NCBI RefSeq assembly: GCF_900182545.1 | Contig: NZ_FXTJ01000009.1 | Span: forward strand, 124,001-188,000 | Source: Geodermatophilus aquaeductus | Lineage (GTDB): Bacteria > Actinomycetota > Actinomycetes > Mycobacteriales > Geodermatophilaceae | DNA length: 64,000 bases | Reading direction: 5' to 3' | Part shown: one piece after another, positions 49,688 to 57,478 of the stretch | Position numbering within the stretch: the first letter of the stretch is position 1 | How the letters are laid out: the number at the start of each line of letters is the position of its first letter | The notes under the pieces: generated by a model | The model's database searches: none | What the model was told of the DNA's origin: nothing | What the model saw: only the letters and a program-made list of their open reading frames with translations | Translations under genes and position numbers: made by a program

Positions 49688-50614
49688 TCACAGCAGGTTG
49701 GCGCGCGTGTAGATGGCCACGGCCGGCGGGGTCAGTAACCCCGCGTGGTGCAGGAAGTCCATGAGCCCCCGGCAGCTGGACCGCAGCAACGCCTTGTAGT
49801 GCTCGTTGCCGGCCGCTTCCCGCTTGGCCCGGGCGACGTCCAGACCCGCCTCGGCGTAGACCCGCCCGCTGACCATGCTGGTGACGATCATGTGGGCGGC
49901 GGATGCCACCAGCACGGCGCTGGCGTGCCGGCGCACCGGCCCGACCACCGCCATGCGCTGCAGGACCTCGTCGCGCGCGAACTTCATGTGCCGCGACTCC
50001 TCCACGACGTGGATGTTGTTGATCGTGCGGACGAAGGGTGCGACCCGGTCGTCGCGCATCCAGTCGCGCTGCATGACGTCGAGGACCTCCTCGGCCACGA
50101 GGATCGCGGCGTAGGCCGCCTCGCCCCACGCCACCGTCTTGAACAGCCGCCCGAGTTCCAGCACGTGCCGGGCGGGCAGGTACGCCGGCGCGTTGAGCTT
50201 CGCCGCGCCCCGGGCGAACATGATCGAGTGCCGGCACTCGTCGGCGATCTCGGTGAGCGCCCACTGGAACTCCGCCGACGTCCGGTCCCGGGCGTAGATG
50301 TCGCGCAGCACCATCTGCTGCAGGATCAGCTCGAACCAGATGCCGGTGCACGCCACCGACGCCGACTCCTGTCGTGTCAGCTCCGCCCGCTGGCGCTCGT
50401 CGAGCTCGTTCCAGTAGGGCGTTCCGTACAGCGTCGACCACTCGGGACTGGCCCCGTGGTGACCGGGGTCGAGGGGCGCATCCCAGTCGACCTCCGTGCG
50501 GGGGTCGTAGGAGAGCTGCTCACTCGACGCCAGCAGGCGCCGGGCCACCGAGTCGTGGTCTTCGGCCGGAGCGGTGCGGGGATCAGACGTCGCGCTACCG
50601 ACGACAGCGGTCAT
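49688..50614 (-). CDS. AurF-like diiron oxygenase
   Basis: This 308-residue helical protein is predicted from ATG 50614. It has the diiron ligand pattern of the AurF (p-aminobenzoate N-oxygenase) family: EIADECRHSIMFARG, LVAEEVLDVMQRDWM and HVVEESRHMKFARDE. Members oxygenate aromatic amines or desaturate lipids; the substrate here is unknown. The FprB-type reductase gene begins 67 bases downstream on the same strand, giving a self-contained electron chain. An inverted repeat near 50.7 kb is a candidate control site. Confidence 0.88.
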   Translation of the reverse strand: MTAVVGSATSDPRTAPAEDHDSVARRLLASSEQLSYDPRTEVDWDAPLDPGHHGASPEWSTLYGTPYWNELDERQRAELTRQESASVACTGIWFELILQQMVLRDIYARDRTSAEFQWALTEIADECRHSIMFARGAAKLNAPAYLPARHVLELGRLFKTVAWGEAAYAAILVAEEVLDVMQRDWMRDDRVAPFVRTINNIHVVEESRHMKFARDEVLQRMAVVGPVRRHASAVLVASAAHMIVTSMVSGRVYAEAGLDVARAKREAAGNEHYKALLRSSCRGLMDFLHHAGLLTPPAVAIYTRANLL

Positions 50615-50689
50615 CAGGGACGTCCCTCCTTGCCTGGGTGTCGGATGGGTCCGAAGGCCTGGCCTGGGCAGACAGGCCAGCCATGACCA

Positions 50690-50722
50690 TGACATCAGAC
50701 AACGAGACATCAGGCAATGTCA
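50690..50722. promoter_or_regulatory. Direct and inverted repeats upstream of the AurF-like gene
   Basis: GACATCAGACAA and GACATCAGGCAA repeat with a 15-bp period, and GACAT-CAGGCA-ATGTC (50706-50721) is a perfect inverted repeat. The site lies about 76-108 bp before the AurF-like start codon. A TetR-type regulator is likely but none is encoded next to it. Confidence 0.5.
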
Positions 50723-51009
50723 CGTCGGAGGGGATCGGGGGCGCGACTGGCCGGGGGCGGCCGGGGCCCCCGCGCCGGCCACGCGCACGCGCCCGCCTGA
50801 CGGACGCCGTCCGCGCAGCGTCCGCGGTGGTGGAGCAGGCCCTCCGCTCCCCCACTCACCCAGCTCACCCGGCCCGCTCACCCGGCCCGGCTCACCCAGC
50901 CCCGCTCATCTCGTGCCGCTCGCCCGGCGCTCGAGCATCCGCGCAGCGCCGCGCGCACGCGGCCCTGACACACGCGGCCCTGACAGAGGGCGGCCCACTC
51001 CCCGCGGTC
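50723..51009. other. Repeat-rich intergenic stretch, no gene recognised
   Basis: It contains several copies of CTCACCCGGCCC-like words (50855-50910) and two tandem copies of ACGCGGCCCTGACA separated by one base (about 50957-50986). No frame looks like a protein. Confidence 0.5.
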
Positions 51010-51039
51010 GGCGGTGCCCCTGACAGCGGGGGCACCGCC
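51010..51039 (-). terminator. Strong hairpin after the YcnI-like gene
   Basis: GGCGGTGCCCC (51010-51020) pairs perfectly with GGGGCACCGCC (51029-51039), 50 bases past the stop codon of the YcnI-like gene on the minus strand. Confidence 0.7.
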
Positions 51040-51089
51040 TACCGGCGGAGGGGCCCACGGGTGCGGCCCACCCGAGGACCGCCCACGGA

Positions 51090-51806
51090 TCACCGACCGG
51101 TGTGCGAACTCCTCCGCCGGAGGAACCACAGGCCTCCGGCGAGCGCCGCCGCGGCCACGGCCGCCAGCGCGACGACGGCGCCGGTCGAGAGCCCGCCGTC
51201 GTCCGCGGCAGCCGCCTCCGGCGCCGCGGACCGGCTCGGGGAGGACTCGGTGGCCGCGGTCGACGGGGCGGCGGACTCCGTCGCGGGAGCCGGGGTCGTC
51301 ACCGGGGCGGCCGCGGGAGCGACCGCGATGCTCGGTGCGGGGTTCTCCGGCTCGGGATTGCCCTCGAACGGAACCTCGATCCAGGCGTCCTCCACGCCGT
51401 CGGAGTAGCGCAGCAGCGTCTTGAACGGGAGCTCGGCGGGCGCCTCCTGCGGCAGCCGGTCGATGACCACGCTGTACTCGAGGTCGACGCCTGCACCGAT
51501 GTCGGGTCCGGCCACCTCGTAGCCGTCGGCGGTGGGCGTCATGGCCCAGCCGGCCGGCGCGCTCGCCAGCGTCGCCGACGCGGGGGGCAGCCCCTCCGGC
51601 AGCTGCACCTGGGCGCCCACGATGCCCGCGGTCGACGACTCCGCCTCGGCGAGGAAGGACACTGTCAGCGGCCCGGCACCGGCCTGGGCACCCTCGGCAC
51701 TGGCCTCGACGTGCGCGCCGGCCGGCCCGGCACCGACCACCACCACCCCGAGGGAGAGGACGAGCACGGAGGCGGAACGGCGGACACGGCGGCAGAGGGA
51801 ACTCAT
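51090..51806 (-). CDS. YcnI-like (DUF1775) membrane-anchored protein
   Basis: This 238-residue protein is predicted from ATG 51806. A signal peptide (SASVLVLSLGVVVVGAGPAG) is cleaved just before AHVEAS, placing a histidine at the mature N-terminus as in copper-binding YcnI proteins. The DUF1775 domain follows (LTVSFLAEAESSTAGIVGAQ, APAGWAMTPTADGYEV with the conserved Trp). A Pro/Thr/Ser-rich stalk and one C-terminal helix with a basic tail anchor it to the membrane. A role in handling copper outside the cell is family-based; no copper gene is adjacent. Confidence 0.85.
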   Translation of the reverse strand: MSSLCRRVRRSASVLVLSLGVVVVGAGPAGAHVEASAEGAQAGAGPLTVSFLAEAESSTAGIVGAQVQLPEGLPPASATLASAPAGWAMTPTADGYEVAGPDIGAGVDLEYSVVIDRLPQEAPAELPFKTLLRYSDGVEDAWIEVPFEGNPEPENPAPSIAVAPAAAPVTTPAPATESAAPSTAATESSPSRSAAPEAAAADDGGLSTGAVVALAAVAAAALAGGLWFLRRRSSHTGR

Positions 51807-51880
51807 CACGCCGTCTTGGTCGTCCGGATCCCGCGGATGGTTCCCGTGTGCATCGATCTGCGCCCGGGTCGGGGCGGACG

Positions 51881-53152
51881 TCACCCGCAGGCCCCGCCCA
51901 GGGTGATGCCCCGGGCGGCCAGCCAGGGAGCGGGGTCGACACGGTTGGCGTAGAGACCGCCGGTGTGCGTCTCGATGTGCAGGTGCGGTCCGGTGGACTG
52001 CCCGCGGTTGCCGACCTCGGCGATCCGCTGCCCGGCGCTGACCCGCTGCCCCGCGGTGACGAAGAACTGGTTGATGTGGCCGTAGACGGTGATCGTGCCG
52101 TCGGCGTGCTGGATGTAGACGGCGAGCCCGAAACCGCTGGCGGGGCCGGCCTGCAGGACGACGCCGTCGGCCGGGACGTAGATCGGTGTCCGCATCGTGG
52201 CCGCGATGTCGATGCCGTTGTGCTGGGTGCCGCCTCTGCTGCCGTAGCAGGACGTCACCCTCCCGGCCACGAGTGCGGCCGTCTCCGCGCGCTCCTGCGC
52301 GACCTCTGACCGCATTTGTGCGTCGTAGGCGTCGGCGGCCTCCTGCACCCCCCGGGCCGCGAGCAGCGCGATCTCCGCGTCGCGCAGCTGCCCCTGCAGA
52401 ACCGCCTGCTGCTCGGCCACGGTGTCGTAGGACTGCTGCGCGGCGGCCAGCTGCGCCTGGGCGGCGGCGTCGGCCTGCGCCGCGGCGGCCGCCGCCTGCT
52501 CCTGCGCGGCCACCGCGGCGCGGGCGTCGCGGTCGGCGGCCTCCTGCCGGTCCCGCAGCTCCGCGAAGGCGGCGAGGCGGGCGGCCCGGTCGTCGCCCAG
52601 CAGGTCCATGGTGGCCGCGCGCTGCAGGAACTGGTCGGGCCCCGCGGCGTCGAGCAGGGCCGCGGCCTCCCCGATGGGGGCCGAGCCCATGAACGCCTCC
52701 CGGGCCAGGGCGGTCACGTTGCCCTGCGCCTGGGCCACCGCGGACCGGGCCGCCTCCAGCTCGGCGGCGGCGGCCGCTGCCGCCGACTGCGCGGCGGTGA
52801 GCCCGTCCTGGGCGGCGCGGGCCGCGTCGGCGGCGGCCTCGGCCTCCACGGTGAGCCGCTGCAGTTCCTGCTCGGCCGCCTCGACGAGGCCCGTGATGCG
52901 TTCCACCTCGGCGGTCAGTGCGTCGAAGGTGGACTGCGCGGTCGTTCCGGCGCCGTCGTCGCCGGGCGCGGCCGTGGCCGGGGGAAGGCCCGCGCCCAGG
53001 ACGGCGGCCACCGCCGCGAGCACGAGAACGGCGCGGCGCGGCCGCGTGTGGGCGCCGTGGCGGGACGGGTGGGCCTCGCCGGTGGTCTCGACGGTGCGGA
53101 CGCGGTTACTGCCTCGGCGCAGGACACCGAGCCGGTGGTGCAGGGTCGCCAC
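51881..53152 (-). CDS. M23 (LytM) peptidase behind a c-di-AMP riboswitch
   Basis: This 423-residue protein starts at GTG 53152. A long basic N-region and a hydrophobic segment (AVLVLAAVAAVLGAGLPPAT) give a signal peptide. Residues about 75-285 form an Ala/Gln-rich coiled coil, and the LytM domain follows with zinc ligands in HNGIDIAA and HLHIETH plus TVYGHINQFF. It should cut peptide cross-bridges in peptidoglycan. The first residues MATLHHR are shared with the M23 gene at 56993, and both have the same riboswitch leader, so the two arose by duplication of gene and leader. Confidence 0.92.
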   Translation of the reverse strand: MATLHHRLGVLRRGSNRVRTVETTGEAHPSRHGAHTRPRRAVLVLAAVAAVLGAGLPPATAAPGDDGAGTTAQSTFDALTAEVERITGLVEAAEQELQRLTVEAEAAADAARAAQDGLTAAQSAAAAAAAELEAARSAVAQAQGNVTALAREAFMGSAPIGEAAALLDAAGPDQFLQRAATMDLLGDDRAARLAAFAELRDRQEAADRDARAAVAAQEQAAAAAAQADAAAQAQLAAAQQSYDTVAEQQAVLQGQLRDAEIALLAARGVQEAADAYDAQMRSEVAQERAETAALVAGRVTSCYGSRGGTQHNGIDIAATMRTPIYVPADGVVLQAGPASGFGLAVYIQHADGTITVYGHINQFFVTAGQRVSAGQRIAEVGNRGQSTGPHLHIETHTGGLYANRVDPAPWLAARGITLGGACG

Positions 53153-53175
53153 GACGGCGGCTCTCCGTTCCTCCT

Positions 53176-53326
53176 GAGCGCCTACCGGGTTAGCTGACGG
53201 GTTCGGGCGGGGAGGCGCCCTACCTGGCGCGCGCAGCAGCGCGCGCAGGATTCACCCCGGTGTTGGTGGGTCCCCGGTCCATCCGCGCCGGAGGGCGCGG
53301 GTCGGTTCGGCGGGTCGGCGCGAGGC
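53176..53326 (-). promoter_or_regulatory. c-di-AMP riboswitch (ydaO-yuaA class)
   Basis: On the minus strand the leader holds the conserved blocks in order: CGCCGAACC, GGGGACCCA, GGGGTGAATCC and the 3' block CCGTCAGCTAACCCGGTAGG. These match the ydaO-yuaA aptamer. The AGGAGG ribosome binding site follows immediately. In actinobacteria this class precedes cell-wall hydrolase genes and turns them off when c-di-AMP is high. Ends are approximate. Confidence 0.92.
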
Positions 53327-53368
53327 CCTCGGATCGAGGAACACGGCTCGGCCGGGCCGGGTCCAGAG

Positions 53369-53410
53369 AGTAGTACGAACCTCCTTAGTTTGTCACGGTC
53401 CGATCACGGA
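53369..53410. promoter_or_regulatory. Promoter/operator region upstream of riboswitch 1
   Basis: In gene direction it reads GTGATCGGACCGTGAC (two GTGAY words with an 11-bp period) followed by ACTAAGGAGGTTCGTACTAC. The same layout is found at 57211-57250 before the second riboswitch. The direct repeat resembles MtrA-type response-regulator sites; that assignment is an inference. Confidence 0.5.
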
Positions 53411-54119
53411 AGCTGACACTGGGTGCGCATCCCGTCGACGGGCCGCCGCTGCGCGGATCCGTCGCGAGGAGCGCCTGCCGGCCGCGACGGTGGCCGATCC
53501 TCGCGCTGCTCACGCGGTCGTCGGGGCTCCGCTCCTCCGCCATGACGCGCACCGGCCCCTCCTCGGACCTGCCGGGTCGCGCGGGCCGACCCTGCACGCT
53601 CCGTCCGGATCAGGTCGTGGACGCACCGGCCGACACCGCAGCAGAGACTCGGTCCCCATCGCCACGGAGGCCACGGCGCGGCGGAAGGCCCGACCGCCGA
53701 GGCGGCCGCCGATAACGATCCGTCGCCGGTCCGGACGTCATCGCCGGCCCGGACGCCCCGTCCGGACCGGTCCGGCACCTCGACGCCGGCGCTGCCGCGG
53801 GCCGGCGTCGTCGGTCACCGCGGCACAGGCCGATGTCCCCGGCCGCGCGCAGCCGGCGGCGACACCCGGTCGGGCGGCCCTGTCCCGGCCCCGGAGGAGT
53901 GCCGGGCACTCTCCGGACGACGGGGTGATCGTCACACCGGCGGCGGCTGAATCGGCTGTGGCGAATCGGCTGCGGCCGATGGACCGCGGAGCAGGCCGCT
54001 GCTCCAAGGCGGCTCTACGAATGTCAATAGTTGTGGCGCGTGTTGCCGGTGGTGCCGGCCGCCTCGGTGCGACGCTGCCCCTGCTCAAGACGACACCCCT
54101 CTCCCCAGGGAGTCCCCTC
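53411..54119. other. Long divergent intergenic region
   Basis: About 700 bp between the first riboswitch promoter and the plus-strand M23-like gene. No protein-like frame is seen. A near-palindromic hairpin CCGGAGGAGTGCC/GGGCACTCTCCGG lies at about 53890-53915, and GAATCGGCTG occurs twice at about 53947-53973. A less GC-rich stretch, GAATGTCAATAGTTGTGG at about 54018, may be the promoter of the plus-strand gene. The ydaO blocks are absent on the plus strand. Confidence 0.45.
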
Positions 54120-55511
54120 ATGCCGAGCCGTTCCGGCCCGCGTCGTGCGACCTCGCTGCTCCTCCTGCGCGCGAGCGCGGTCGAACGCAGCTCGCCGGCG
54201 ACCCGGCGGCGCCCGGGCCTGCGGGTCATGGTGGCCGGCGTGCTGACCGGCGCACTGCTGCTCGGCGGTACGGCTCCCGCGTCGGCTGCCCCACCTCCTC
54301 CACCGAACCCCAGCGACGCCGAGATCGGCGCCGCGCAGTCGGCGCAGGACGCCGCCGCCGCCGAGGTCGGCCGGATCGCGGCCCTGGTGGCCACCGCCGA
54401 GGCCGAACTCGAGCGCGCCAGCGTCCAGGCCGAGGCGGCAGGCATCGCCTACCTCGCCGCCGAGGAGGCACTGCAGGCCGCCCAGGCCACTGCCGCGGAG
54501 ACCGCGTCCCGGCTGCAGGCGGCGACGGAGGCGATCGACGCGGCGACCTCGCGCCTGGGCACGTTCGCGCGCAACAACTACATGACCGGGAGCACGCTCG
54601 CCACGGCCGCGGCCCTGCTGGACTCCGCCGGCCCCGGAGAGCTGATCCAGCGCGCCGCGACGCTGGACTACGTCGGGGATCTGCAGGTCGACGCGCTCGC
54701 CGAGCTGCGGGTCGCTCGCGTGCAGCAGGCCAACGCCGACTCCGAGGCGCGCGCCGCTCGCGATGCGATGGCCGCCGCCGAGGCCGAGGCCGAGACCGCC
54801 CGCGCTGCCGCCGACGCCCAGCTGGCCACCCAGGAGGCCACCTACGCGCAGGTCTCGGCCCAGAAGGCCGACTACGAGCAGCAGCTGCAGTCCGCCGAGA
54901 TCCAGCTGCTGGAGCTGCAGGGCGCCCGGGACGCCTACCAGCAGTGGCAGCAGCAGAAGGCAGCCGAGGAGGCGGCGGCCGCTGCGGCGGCCGCCCGCGC
55001 CGCAGAGGAAGCGGCCGCCGCGGCGGCGGCTGCGCGCGCCGCGGCCAGCAGCAGCCGCGCCGGCAGCACCGCGACGGCGCCCTCCGGCGGCGGCTCGGCC
55101 GGGTCGTCGGGCTACGTCAAGCCGACGTCGGGCCGGGTCACCAGCTGCTTCGGGCCCCGCTGGGGGACGATGACCTACGGCGTGGACATCGCCGCCCCCA
55201 TCGGCACACCGATCTACGCGGCCACCTCCGGCGTGGTCAAGCGCGCCGGCTCCGCGACGGGCTTCGGGCTGGCCGTCTACATCCTCGGCGACGACGGTGC
55301 GGTGACCGTCTACGGCCACATCAACCGCTACTTCGTCCAGGCCGGGGACCGCGTGATCGCCGGGGAGCAGATCGCCGAGGTCGGCAACAAGGGCCAGTCC
55401 ACCGGGCCGCACCTGCACTTCGAGGTGCACCCGAACGGTGCCATGTACAGCGGGGCCGTCGACCCGGTGCCGTGGCTGCGCGCCCGGGGGGTCGACATCA
55501 GCGGCTGCTGA
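54120..55511 (+). CDS. M23-like (degenerate LytM) coiled-coil protein
   Basis: This 463-residue protein is predicted from ATG 54120. A signal peptide (VMVAGVLTGALLLGGTAPAS) is followed by a long coiled coil (about 65-290), a low-complexity Ala/Glu linker and a LytM domain. The first zinc ligand is lost: where the neighbours have HNGIDIAA this protein has TYGVDIAA, so His is Thr. The second site HLHFEVH is intact. Without the first His the domain should not bind catalytic zinc, as in the EnvC/NlpD activators of amidases. It probably regulates or scaffolds other hydrolases; this is inferred. Confidence 0.88.
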   Translation: MPSRSGPRRATSLLLLRASAVERSSPATRRRPGLRVMVAGVLTGALLLGGTAPASAAPPPPPNPSDAEIGAAQSAQDAAAAEVGRIAALVATAEAELERASVQAEAAGIAYLAAEEALQAAQATAAETASRLQAATEAIDAATSRLGTFARNNYMTGSTLATAAALLDSAGPGELIQRAATLDYVGDLQVDALAELRVARVQQANADSEARAARDAMAAAEAEAETARAAADAQLATQEATYAQVSAQKADYEQQLQSAEIQLLELQGARDAYQQWQQQKAAEEAAAAAAAARAAEEAAAAAAAARAAASSSRAGSTATAPSGGGSAGSSGYVKPTSGRVTSCFGPRWGTMTYGVDIAAPIGTPIYAATSGVVKRAGSATGFGLAVYILGDDGAVTVYGHINRYFVQAGDRVIAGEQIAEVGNKGQSTGPHLHFEVHPNGAMYSGAVDPVPWLRARGVDISGC

Positions 55512-55685
55512 TCCTCTCGGTGGCGCACCCGCGGAACACCGCCGGCCCGGGACCGCCCGACGCCGACCCCCGGATCCCGGACGCGGGACGGGGACTCCCG
55601 CCCGCATCCGGGCGACGAGCACGCGCCCGCCGCCTCGCCGCGCCGGGGCACACGAGGCCCCGCGCATCGGCCGTGGGCCGCCGAG

Positions 55686-55711
55686 GCCGGTGACGAGAGC
55701 GGCTCACCGGC
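55686..55711. terminator. Hairpin between convergent M23 genes
   Basis: GCCGGTGA (55686-55693) pairs perfectly with TCACCGGC (55704-55711) in the 249-bp gap between the convergent stop codons. The rest of the gap shows no gene. Confidence 0.55.
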
Positions 55712-55760
55712 GGCCGGTGGATTCCCGGCCCCGGCGTCGGGGCCCGCGCCCCGTGGGGGG

Positions 55761-56993
55761 TCAGCAGCCGAGGTCGACACCCCGGGCGGCCAGCCAGGGC
55801 GCCGGGTCGACGCGGTTGGCGTAGAGACCGCCGGTGTGCGTCTCGATGTGCAGGTGCGGGCCGGTCGACTGCCCGCGGTTGCCGACCTCGGCGATCTGCT
55901 GACCCGCGGTCACCGTCTGACCGGCGCTGACGAAGAACTGGTTGATGTGGCCGTAGACGGTGATCGTGCCGTCCGGGTGCTGCAGGTAGACGGCCAGGCC
56001 GAACCCGTTGGCCGGACCCGCCTGCAGCACCACACCTCCCTCCGGGGCGAAGATCGGCGTGCCGATGGGCGCGGCGATGTCGATGCCGTTGTGGTTGGTG
56101 CCCCACCGGCTGCCGTAGCAGGAGGTGACCTGTCCGGTCACCAGCGCACCGGAACCGGCGCCGGTCACGGCCAGCTCGGCGCTCTGCTGCTGCTCCCAGG
56201 CGGCAGCCGGATCGGTGGCGCCGCGGGCGGCCAGCAGCTGCGTCTCGGCGTCGCGCAGCTGCTGCTCGAGGTCGGCCTTCTGCGCGGCGGCCGCGTCGTA
56301 GGACTGCTGGGACGCCGCGAGCTGCGCCTGCGCCGCCGCGTCGGCCTCGGCCGCGGCCCGTGCCGCGGCGTCGCGCTCGGCCACCGCGTCCCGCGCCGCG
56401 CGGTCGGCCTGCTCCTGGCGCTGCCGGACGTCCTCGAAGGCCTCCAGCCGCGCGGCGCGGTCCTCTCCGAGCAGGTCCATGGTCGCGGCGCGCTGCAGCA
56501 CCTCCTCCGGGCCCGCGGCGTCGAGCAGCGCGGTGGCGCCGCCGAGGGGGTCGGCGCCCATGAACGCCTCCCGTCCGAGCGCGGCGACGTCGTCTCGCGC
56601 CGCGTCCACGGCGGCTCGGGCGGCCTCCAGCTCGGCGGCCGCGGCCGCCGCCTGGGACTGCGCCACGGCGAGCGCGGCCTGCGCGGCGCGGGAGGCGTCG
56701 GCGGCGGCCTCCGCCTCGACGGTCGCCCGCTGCAGCTGCTCCTCGGCCGCGGCCAGGTCTTGGTCGAGGCGCGCGATCTCGGCGGCGAGGTCGTCGGAGG
56801 CCGACTGCCCCTGCGCGGTCGGGAGCGGCGCGGCGAGCGCCGTCGGGGCGACTGCCCCGGCCAGCAGGCCCGAGACGAGCCCGACGGGCACGAGGAGGCG
56901 GTGCAGCCGCCGACCCGGGCCGCGACGCGGCCGGGTCGGCGCCGAAGCGGAGGGGAGACGTGGGCGGGCGGCGCGGTGGTGCAGGGTCGCCAC
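55761..56993 (-). CDS. M23 (LytM) peptidase behind a c-di-AMP riboswitch
   Basis: This 410-residue protein starts at GTG 56993. It begins MATLHHR like its paralogue at 53152, has a hydrophobic export segment (LLVPVGLVSGLLAGAVAPTA), an Ala-rich coiled coil (about 70-265) and a complete LytM domain: HNGIDIAAPIG, TVYGHINQFFVSAGQ and HLHIETHTGG. The last 110 residues are nearly identical to those of the 53152 gene. It should hydrolyse peptidoglycan cross-bridges. Its leader contains a ydaO-yuaA riboswitch. Confidence 0.92.
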   Translation of the reverse strand: MATLHHRAARPRLPSASAPTRPRRGPGRRLHRLLVPVGLVSGLLAGAVAPTALAAPLPTAQGQSASDDLAAEIARLDQDLAAAEEQLQRATVEAEAAADASRAAQAALAVAQSQAAAAAAELEAARAAVDAARDDVAALGREAFMGADPLGGATALLDAAGPEEVLQRAATMDLLGEDRAARLEAFEDVRQRQEQADRAARDAVAERDAAARAAAEADAAAQAQLAASQQSYDAAAAQKADLEQQLRDAETQLLAARGATDPAAAWEQQQSAELAVTGAGSGALVTGQVTSCYGSRWGTNHNGIDIAAPIGTPIFAPEGGVVLQAGPANGFGLAVYLQHPDGTITVYGHINQFFVSAGQTVTAGQQIAEVGNRGQSTGPHLHIETHTGGLYANRVDPAPWLAARGVDLGC

Positions 56994-57018
56994 GACGGCG
57001 GCTCTCCGTTCTTCCTGA

Positions 57019-57166
57019 CCGCCTACCGGGTTAGCTGACGGGTTCGGGCGGGAAGGCGCCCTACCTGGCGCGCGCAGCAGCGCGCGCAGGACTCACCCCA
57101 GGTGTTCGGTGGGTTCCCGGTCCCCCCGGCCGGTCGGCACGGGCGGTTCGGCGGGGTCGGCGCGAG
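57019..57166 (-). promoter_or_regulatory. c-di-AMP riboswitch (ydaO-yuaA class)
   Basis: On the minus strand the blocks CGCCGAACC, GGGGGACC, GGGGTGAGTCC and CCGTCAGCTAACCCGGTAGG appear in the ydaO-yuaA order and spacing, with a stable GC hairpin (GCGCGCGCTGCTGCGCGCGC type) between them. The layout is the same as at 53176-53326. Ends are approximate. Confidence 0.92.
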
Positions 57167-57210
57167 GTCCTCGGATCGAGGAGCACGGCTCGGCCGGACC
57201 GGAGGGGACT

Positions 57211-57250
57211 GTAGTACGAAGCTGCTTAGTTGTCACGGTCGGGTAACGAC
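57211..57250. promoter_or_regulatory. Promoter/operator region upstream of riboswitch 2
   Basis: In gene direction it reads GTTACCCGACCGTGAC (GTTAC and GTGAC with an 11-bp period) and then ACTAAGCAGCTTCGTACTAC, parallel to 53369-53410. Confidence 0.5.
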
Positions 57251-57478
57251 TCGTCCCATCGGCGCGTGTCCCGCGCGCCTGTCAGGCACAGATGGTGCAC
57301 GCGCCGAGGAGGACCGACGCCCGGCGGTGTCCCCGCGTCCGGTGCCGGGATCCCCGTCGGCGCCCCGTCCCCGGGCCTCAGTGACGCGGGAACGGCGCCG
57401 GACAGGCCGCCGCTGACGCCGTCCGGGTTCCGCTGCGCCGAGGGCGGCGCGGCCCGTCCCCTCGAGGGCGCGGACGCC

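Noticed and set aside
47995..49764. Long plus-strand frame opposite fprB
   Set aside because: No domain is recognisable and the minus strand encodes a complete FprB-type protein.
50878..51089. Gene between the YcnI-like gene and the AurF-like promoter
   Set aside because: The open frames here come from short direct repeats and have no protein character.
53411..54119. ydaO riboswitch before the plus-strand M23-like gene
   Set aside because: No matching blocks were found on the plus strand; only unrelated hairpins and repeats are present.
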